Shown piece by piece: positions 30,622 through 35,892 of a stretch of DNA of 35,892 nucleotides. Every line of letters begins with the position of its first letter. Position 1 is the stretch's first letter. A program made the position numbers and the translations under genes. This DNA comes from CAZMFZ01 sp964565665 (GTDB lineage Bacteria > Bacteroidota > Bacteroidia > Cytophagales > UBA9547), in NCBI GenBank assembly GCA_964565665.1, contig CAZMFZ010000025.1, positions 1 through 35,892 of the forward strand, given 5' to 3'. Below the pieces are notes generated by a model. The model was given only the letters and a program-made list of their open reading frames with translations. It had not been told where the DNA came from and did no database searches.

Positions 30622-32745
30622 ATGCCTACATTTTTCGAAACTAAGATTGAATTTTTAAAAGGTGTTGGACCGCAGAAAGCCCAAATTTTAAATAAAGAAC
30701 TGGGCATTTTCACTTTTGGCGATCTTATTCAGCACTATCCGTTTCGCTATGAAGACCGCACTATTTTTCATCGCATTGAAGAGGTGAATGAAAACAATGT
30801 ATTTGTGCAATTGAAAGGGAGAATAAAATATGTGAATCTATTGGGTGAAGGCACCAAAAAGAGGTTTGTAGCCTACTTTACCGATGGAAAACATGAAATT
30901 GAGCTGCTATGGTTTCGCAGCATTGCTTGGGTGTCGCAGGCAGTGAAGGCGAATGGAGAATATGTAGTGTACGGTCGCCCGGCTTGGTTTCACGATACCT
31001 TTAGCCTTGCCCATCCGGAGATAGAACTACTAAATGCTGCCATTGAAAAAGCGGGTGTTTTCCAGCCGGTGTATAGCACTACAGAGAAACTTAAAAACTT
31101 TGGACTCGACAGCAAAGGCTTTTCAAAAGTGATAAAGCCGCTTTTAGAACAAGCCATGCCGCATATTCGTGAGACAATGCCTATTGCTCTCATCAATGAA
31201 TATTCGCTTAGAAACAAGAAAGAGGCTTTGTATGGCATTCATTTTCCTAAATCTGAGCATGATTTGAATCAATCGCTCGGCAGATTGAAATTTGAGGAAT
31301 TATTTTACAACCAACTAAAAATAATCCAGCTTAAATCTGGCACAAAAGAGCATATAAAGGGTTTGATTTTCAGGCAAATACCTTTGGTGAATGAATTTTA
31401 CAAATCGCACTTGCCTTTTCCGCTTACCAATGCCCAAAAGAGGGTGGTGCGGGAAATGTATGACGATTTGAAAACTGGAAAACAGATGAATCGATTGCTG
31501 CAGGGAGATGTGGGAAGTGGCAAAACGATAGTGGCATTCATCATTATGCTAATGGCAATAGATAACGATTCGCAAGCCTGCCTGATGGCTCCTACAGAAA
31601 TATTGACAGAGCAACATTTTGTAACTATCTCTGCTTGGGCTTCATTATTGGGCCTAAAAACTGCTAAATTAAGTGGTTCGACTAAGAAATCGGAACGAAA
31701 ACGCATTGCAGAAGGCTTGCTAATGGGTGAAATTCAATTGTTGATAGGCACACACGCTTTGCTTGAAGATACCGTTCAATTTAAAAACCTGGGGCTTTGT
31801 GTGATAGATGAGCAGCACCGGTTTGGCGTAGCCCAAAGGTCGAAACTATGGCAGAAACGGGCTTTTTTAAATGCACAAGAGCAAATACCCACCTATCCGC
31901 ATATATTGGTGATGACCGCTACTCCCATTCCCCGCACCTTGGCCATGACTTTTTATGGCGATTTGGATGTATCGGCAATTGACGAAATGCCGGCAGGAAG
32001 AAAACCTATCAAAACGGTGCACCGCATGGAAAGCCAGCGATTGGCTGTTTTTGGGTTCTTAAAGCAAGAAATAGCCTTGGGCAGGCAAGTGTATATTGTG
32101 TATCCGTTGATAGAAGAATCGGAGAAATCGGATTTGCAAGATTTGATAAATGGCTACCAATCGTTTTGCAGGGAATTTCCAAGGCCGCAATACCAAGTGT
32201 GTATGCTGCATGGCCGAATGAAATCGGCTGAAAAAGACGCAGAAATGCAACGATTTCTCAAAAATCAAGCCCAAATAATGGTAGCAACCACGGTGATAGA
32301 AGTAGGTGTAAATGTGCCAAATGCCTCTGTAATGGTGATTCAAAATGCAGAAAGATTTGGATTGGCTCAATTGCATCAGCTTCGTGGCCGAGTGGGTAGG
32401 GGAGCGGAGCAATCGTATTGCATACTGATGACAAGCAACAAGCTAAGCCACGATACCCGAGAAAAATTATCGACCATGGTGCGCACAAATAATGGATTTG
32501 AAATAGCCGAAGCCGATTTGAAACTGCGTGGACCGGGCGATTTGATGGGAACTCAGCAAAGTGGCGTGCTTGATTTGCTTGTGGCTGATTTGGGAAAAGA
32601 CCAAGAGATACTGAAGCAAGCCAGGGCGGCAGCCCAAATGATATTTGACAATGATAAATATTTATCCACTCCTGAAAATCAAGTAATCAAAATACAGATT
32701 GAGAGCCACAGAAAGGAAACGGTGAACTGGAGCAGGATAAGCTGA
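30622..32745 (+). CDS. recG: ATP-dependent DNA helicase RecG
   Basis: Branch-migration helicase that remodels stalled forks and Holliday junctions. 707 residues, close to the E. coli protein. Order: N-terminal wedge/OB domain (FLKGVGPQKAQIL at the start), Walker A LQGDVGSGKT near 294-302, the DEAH-type box VIDEQHRFG near 395, TATPIPRTLAMT, then the second helicase domain with MLHGRMKSAEKD, TTVIEVGVNVPNA and QLRGRVGRG. The C-terminus ends KETVNWSRIS. Complete and unambiguous. Confidence 0.97.
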   Translation: MPTFFETKIEFLKGVGPQKAQILNKELGIFTFGDLIQHYPFRYEDRTIFHRIEEVNENNVFVQLKGRIKYVNLLGEGTKKRFVAYFTDGKHEIELLWFRSIAWVSQAVKANGEYVVYGRPAWFHDTFSLAHPEIELLNAAIEKAGVFQPVYSTTEKLKNFGLDSKGFSKVIKPLLEQAMPHIRETMPIALINEYSLRNKKEALYGIHFPKSEHDLNQSLGRLKFEELFYNQLKIIQLKSGTKEHIKGLIFRQIPLVNEFYKSHLPFPLTNAQKRVVREMYDDLKTGKQMNRLLQGDVGSGKTIVAFIIMLMAIDNDSQACLMAPTEILTEQHFVTISAWASLLGLKTAKLSGSTKKSERKRIAEGLLMGEIQLLIGTHALLEDTVQFKNLGLCVIDEQHRFGVAQRSKLWQKRAFLNAQEQIPTYPHILVMTATPIPRTLAMTFYGDLDVSAIDEMPAGRKPIKTVHRMESQRLAVFGFLKQEIALGRQVYIVYPLIEESEKSDLQDLINGYQSFCREFPRPQYQVCMLHGRMKSAEKDAEMQRFLKNQAQIMVATTVIEVGVNVPNASVMVIQNAERFGLAQLHQLRGRVGRGAEQSYCILMTSNKLSHDTREKLSTMVRTNNGFEIAEADLKLRGPGDLMGTQQSGVLDLLVADLGKDQEILKQARAAAQMIFDNDKYLSTPENQVIKIQIESHRKETVNWSRIS

Positions 32746-32915
32746 GGGGATTGAATGGCTCACCTGCTTCCATTGGCAAAGCCAACAACAATGAATGAGG
32801 GGATGCTAGTATTCATTCCTAAATAAAAAAGCCAAGCATTCACCTTAATGCACTAAATCTTTTCTATTTTTAGATTTTAATACGTATCAATACAAACATT
32901 TTAAACCCAAAAATC

Positions 32916-33596
32916 ATGGAAAATACGCCTTTGCCAAATGCAACTCCCAAAGCATCTACCTATCAGAATACTGATGCCTTTTTGAGCAGTTGCGAAACAA
33001 GCCTTATCAATGCCTCTGATGCTGCCATAGCCCCATTATTGACAGCCAGAGGCTACACGCCTGCCATTATTGCAGCGAAACTCACCGAGCTTGCCACTTT
33101 AAAAACCCTGGTAGCCAGCCAGAAGAAAGAGTATGGTGAGCAATTTGCCGCCACCGAAGAGTATACGAAAGCTGTAGATTTGCTTCATCCTGAATATATG
33201 GATCATTTGGCATTGGCAAGGGTGGCTTTCAAAACGGACACGGCCGCCAAAACAGGCCTTGATCTAAAAGGCAAAAGAGCACAAAGTGAAAGTGGCTACA
33301 CGAGCCAAGCCTTACTATTTTACAATGGCGTGCTGGGCAACCCTGCCTACAAAACAAAGTTGGCTGCTTTCGGCATTACAGAGGCACAACTGCAAACGGG
33401 CAAGACAGGCTATACCGCTTTGGCAACCAAAAGTGCCAACAAAACCAAGGAATCGGGCGAGGCACAAGCCGCTACCCAAGCAAGAGACAAAGCCTTGGAT
33501 ACCTTTTCCACTTGGTTTAGCGATTTCAAAGTAGTAGCCACCATAGCGTTGAATAAAACCCCGCAGCTGAAAGAAAAATTGGGCTGGAAAGAATAA
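32916..33596 (+). CDS. Alanine-rich helical protein with internal duplication
   Basis: A 226-residue cytoplasmic protein with no signal peptide, predicted all-helical, rich in Ala, Thr and Lys and with noticeably higher G+C than its neighbours. Residues 46-105 and 153-212 align without gaps (offset 107): GYTPAII to GITEAQL, GEQFAATEEYTKAVDLL to GEAQAATQARDKALDTF, and MDHLALARVAF to FSDFKVVATIAL. The protein is therefore a tandem repeat of one helical unit. Similar proteins of unknown function occur in Bacteroidota, as I recall. It is a single gene closed by a strong terminator at 33646-33683. Confidence 0.75.
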   Translation: MENTPLPNATPKASTYQNTDAFLSSCETSLINASDAAIAPLLTARGYTPAIIAAKLTELATLKTLVASQKKEYGEQFAATEEYTKAVDLLHPEYMDHLALARVAFKTDTAAKTGLDLKGKRAQSESGYTSQALLFYNGVLGNPAYKTKLAAFGITEAQLQTGKTGYTALATKSANKTKESGEAQAATQARDKALDTFSTWFSDFKVVATIALNKTPQLKEKLGWKE

Positions 33597-33603
33597 ATAA
33601 GAC

Positions 33604-33637
33604 CTCACCCCAACCCCTCTCCAAAAAAAGGAGAGGG
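33604..33637 (+). repeat. CCTCACCCC-type hairpin repeat
   Basis: Begins CCTCACCCCAA and contains a perfect 8-bp hairpin (CCCTCTCC, 33615-33622; GGAGAGGG, 33630-33637) around seven A's. It resembles dispersed intergenic repeats found in many draft bacterial genomes; only one copy is in this window. Confidence 0.5.
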
Positions 33638-33645
33638 ACTATAAC

Positions 33646-33683
33646 AAAAAAACCACAGAAATATGCGTTTCTGTGGTTTTTTT
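33646..33683 (+). terminator. Terminator after the duplicated alanine-rich gene
   Basis: A perfect 16-bp stem, 33646-33661 with 33668-33683 (core CCACAGAAA / TTTCTGTGG, flanked by seven A's and seven T's), 6-nt loop TATGCG. The minisatellite starts at the next base. Confidence 0.92.
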
Positions 33684-33964
33684 GTGGGATTATATGGTTT
33701 CTGAGTGGGATTATATGGTTTCTGAGTGGGATTATATGATTTCTGAGTGGGANNNNNNNNNNNNNNNNNNNNNNNNNNNNNNNNNNNNNNNNNNNNNNNN
33801 NNNNNNNNNNNNNNNNNNNNNNNNNNNNNNNNNNNNNNNNNNNNNNNNNNNNTTTCTGAGTGGGATTATATGATTTCTGAGTGGGATTATATGGTTTCTG
33901 AGTGGGATTATATGCTTTCTGAGTGGGATTATATGATTTCTAAGTGGGATTATATGGTTTCCAA
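33684..33964. repeat. 21-bp minisatellite (GTGGGATTATATG...), interrupted by an assembly gap
   Basis: Direct tandem repeat with a 21-bp unit. Three full copies lie at 33684-33746 plus 6 bp, then the N gap, then 7 bp and five full copies at 33860-33964. Units are identical except for the base after ATATG (G, A or C) and decay in the last two (TCTAA, TCCAA). The unit is a multiple of three: one plus frame reads WDYMVSE repeatedly, and a minus frame reads NHIIPLR repeatedly. Neither has a plausible gene start, so I treat it as noncoding. It lies between two convergent genes. Confidence 0.93.
33753..33852. other. Assembly gap (100 N) inside the minisatellite
   Basis: One hundred N, a conventional placeholder length, so true array size is unknown. 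The repeat itself is the likely reason the assembly broke. Confidence 0.97.
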
Positions 33965-33996
33965 GTGGGGGTATGCCATTGCATGCTGTACAATGG

Positions 33997-35724
33997 TTAG
34001 GAGACCAATATTGTCTCGCCATTTACCTTCAATTTCACTACTTCAATGGCATCGAGCCCATCGTTATCTACCACTTTTACGGCTATATGGTGAATGCCAG
34101 GCTTGAATTTATGGCGTTGAATACCATGTTTGTCGATAATTACATCTGCACGAAAACCCTTATCTGCTTCGTATTGAAAGTTCCAAGAATAAAACTCAAT
34201 GCCTGCCGCACTTTCGCCTTTGGCTGTGAGTTCCAACTCCCGTACCCCTTTGGCATCTCGATCGAGCTCAATAAATTGAAGTATTAATGATGGTTTCTTT
34301 GCAATAGGCACTATTTCATCTACCCTCACGAGTTTGATGGTTACGTTTTCTTGGTTTTTGAGGCGGGCTACTTCTTGAATAGCTCCTTTTCCAAATGAAA
34401 ATGCCATGATATAGCCCACAGGCGAGCCTTCGGCTTTCTTTCTCTCAAAAAGGTTTTTATCGTGTCGTTGAATGGCTGAAAAGAAATTATCTACCACATT
34501 TCTACCTATGTCGTCACTTCGTTTTACTTGAATGGGAGCGCCATCTTTTGCTTTGCCATCAAGCCCCAAGTCGCTGCGTTGTTTGGTATTTGACTGCCCG
34601 CCAAACTGAGCTACTACCCAAGCCTCGAATGCAAAAGCCTCTTTGTATCGCAAGGTATCGTAATCGTATTTATGCAATTGCACAATGAAAGGATTGCTGA
34701 ACAAATCGTTTTGGGCATAGAGGCGATATTCCGTTACTTTCACGGCTTGCACCGATTGGTCGATGCCAATCCAGTTGCGATTGAGTATGTCGGCAACAGC
34801 TATGGTAGTGCCACCGCCCATAAATGGGTCGAGAATAAGGTCGCCTTCGTTGCTTGCCATATTGATTATGCGTTCCATTAAAGCAATTGGCTTTTGGGTG
34901 GGGTAGCCAATTCGTTCTTTTGATTGTGACGCGATATTGGGAATATCTGTCCAAATATCACCAAGTAAATTGCCTTTGGAGGAATCTAAGTACCTTTTAA
35001 AGCTTGGAATCCCATTTGAACTAAAAATAACCAATCCATTAGTATGCAATAATTCCAATTTCTCAGAAGTAGATAGTGCGTCAACATTATCTTTTCCTGC
35101 CAAATACAAAACTGCTTCTTTGTTAACAGACCAACTTCTGCCTGATTTCTTAGGGTGGAATCCTCGCCATTCCTTGTCATTTGGGTTGATACGAGGCCCT
35201 GTTAAATCACTTAATCTATATCTACCTTGTTCATCTTCATATCGATAAAATGTTTCTTTATAATCTGCCGTTAGTTCTACATAAATTGGCTTATAGTTGT
35301 ATTCTCCATTTTTCGAATAATAAAAAATCGAGTCTTTCAAAACGGCCAGTTTCTTTTTAGCATCGTTGTGGGCATTGGTTCTTTGCCAAGCTATCTCGCC
35401 CCTAAAGTTTCCATAAGAAAATATTCTATCTAAAATATCTACCCTTATATAAGCATTGGCGTGCCAATCGCAGTGCAAAAAAATGCTTCCAGTAGGCTTG
35501 AGAATGCGGTGCATTTCCATTACCCTTTCCTTGAGCCAAGCAATGTAATGGTCCATTCCACCACTCCATCTATCTACAAAGCTGCGTACTTCGCCTTCAT
35601 CGCCCCATATTACTTCGTAGTTGCGGTTGCTAAAGAATGGGGGGTCGAGATATATCAGGTCAATGGTTTCGCTTTCAAGCTGCTTTAGTATTTCGAGGTT
35701 GTCGCCTAATATGAGTTTGTTCAT
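33997..35724 (-). CDS. DNA methyltransferase fused to an Mrr-like nuclease domain
   Basis: A 575-residue protein. Residues 1-340 are an amino-methyltransferase: catalytic DPPF at 27-30, then RIGYPTQKPIALMERII (271-287) and the SAM motif LDPFMGGGTTIA at 298-309; catalytic motif before SAM motif is the beta-class order (N6-adenine or N4-cytosine). Residues 365-450 look like an Mrr-type PD-(D/E)xK nuclease: FEAWVVAQFGG, then D389-G390 in SDLGLDG, Q399-V-K401 in APIQVKR, then GRNVVDNFFSAIQ. The tail (about 500-575) reads like an Ig/PKD-type beta-sandwich (HHIAVKVVDNDGLDAIEV). No separate restriction gene is seen in the window. Could be a single-chain restriction-modification enzyme. Confidence 0.88.
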   Translation of the reverse strand: MNKLILGDNLEILKQLESETIDLIYLDPPFFSNRNYEVIWGDEGEVRSFVDRWSGGMDHYIAWLKERVMEMHRILKPTGSIFLHCDWHANAYIRVDILDRIFSYGNFRGEIAWQRTNAHNDAKKKLAVLKDSIFYYSKNGEYNYKPIYVELTADYKETFYRYEDEQGRYRLSDLTGPRINPNDKEWRGFHPKKSGRSWSVNKEAVLYLAGKDNVDALSTSEKLELLHTNGLVIFSSNGIPSFKRYLDSSKGNLLGDIWTDIPNIASQSKERIGYPTQKPIALMERIINMASNEGDLILDPFMGGGTTIAVADILNRNWIGIDQSVQAVKVTEYRLYAQNDLFSNPFIVQLHKYDYDTLRYKEAFAFEAWVVAQFGGQSNTKQRSDLGLDGKAKDGAPIQVKRSDDIGRNVVDNFFSAIQRHDKNLFERKKAEGSPVGYIMAFSFGKGAIQEVARLKNQENVTIKLVRVDEIVPIAKKPSLILQFIELDRDAKGVRELELTAKGESAAGIEFYSWNFQYEADKGFRADVIIDKHGIQRHKFKPGIHHIAVKVVDNDGLDAIEVVKLKVNGETILVS

Positions 35725-35769
35725 AGTATTGATTATTGTAGAGCTAACTATTGCCTCTTTTTAATTTCT

Positions 35770-35777
35770 CAAATATA
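35770..35777 (-). promoter_or_regulatory. Candidate -7 element for the methyltransferase-nuclease
   Basis: TATATTTG on the minus strand, exact TAnnTTTG match, 46-53 nt upstream of the ATG; a TTG lies at 35803-35801, slightly beyond ideal spacing. Confidence 0.4.
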
Positions 35778-35892
35778 AGCTTTCATAAAAAAATAATAAT
35801 CAACACCTAGTGTAATGTAGGTATTTCAGATTGAAATAGTGCTGTTCGAGAATAGTAATCTAGAGGTCACACAAAAAAGGATTTGCAATCTA

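Noticed and set aside
31398..31706. Open frames antisense to recG
   Set aside because: recG is unambiguous over its full length, and the antisense products show no domain or start signal.
33684..33964. CRISPR array
   Set aside because: The units are directly adjacent with no unique spacers and no cas genes are near; it is a minisatellite.
33673..34106. Open frames of WDYMVSE or NHIIPLR repeats
   Set aside because: They exist because the 21-bp repeat is a multiple of three without stops in those frames; the plus frame starts inside a terminator and both run through the N gap.
1..35892. tRNA, rRNA, insertion sequence or prophage
   Set aside because: No tRNA-like T-loop/acceptor pattern, rRNA segment, transposase, integrase or phage structural gene was seen on either strand.

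Overview
The window reads as a draft-quality piece of a Bacteroidota chromosome. Evidence: low G+C; few Shine-Dalgarno sequences; several exact matches to the Bacteroidota -7 promoter element (TAnnTTTG) a short way upstream of start codons; and typical gene content, including a SufBCD system, an ftsK-lolA pair, a dihydroorotase with a DDQVHFREPG metal motif, and a circularly permuted ATP-grasp/alpha-E pair. Two runs of N (4141-4150 and 33753-33852) mark assembly gaps. At least one gene is broken by a homopolymer frameshift.

Layout. 1-5617: an ammonium-uptake block with the 3' end of an outer-membrane beta-barrel gene, three ammonium transporters (one divergent, two near-duplicates), and a 60-codon gene with three YRG motifs on the opposite strand. 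5726-8496: a minus-strand sugar-nucleotide operon (UDP-glucose dehydrogenase, then UDP-glucuronate decarboxylase) with two small, tightly coupled genes between them that look like a toxin-antitoxin pair. 8572-13303: ftsK, lolA, an MNT/HEPN pair and pyrF on the minus strand. 13412-14725: an FGGY sugar kinase. 15125-18169: a plus-strand cluster of ATP-grasp, alpha-E and muconolactone-isomerase-like genes. 18231-21886: thiolase, a secreted alpha/beta hydrolase, a 34-residue membrane peptide and sucC. 22053-27063: sufB, sufC and sufD, with sufB separated from sufC by about 1.4 kb of small unrecognised genes. 27454-28376: a frameshifted PfkB kinase. 28414-30450: pyrC and a VapBC-type pair. 30622-33596: recG and an alanine-rich protein with an internal duplication. 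33684-33964: a 21-bp minisatellite containing an assembly gap. 33997-35724: a DNA methyltransferase fused to an Mrr-like nuclease domain.

How the genes fit together. Most of the window is housekeeping: nitrogen uptake, pyrimidine synthesis (pyrC, pyrF), Fe-S cluster assembly, TCA cycle, chromosome segregation, DNA repair and envelope precursors. Small accessory modules are inserted into these operons: three toxin-antitoxin-like pairs, two single-helix membrane peptides, and an unknown cluster inside the suf locus. The best leads for something undescribed are the methyltransferase-Mrr fusion beside the minisatellite, the gene cluster splitting suf, and the YRG small protein between the ammonium transporters. 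All functional calls are by eye, without database searches.
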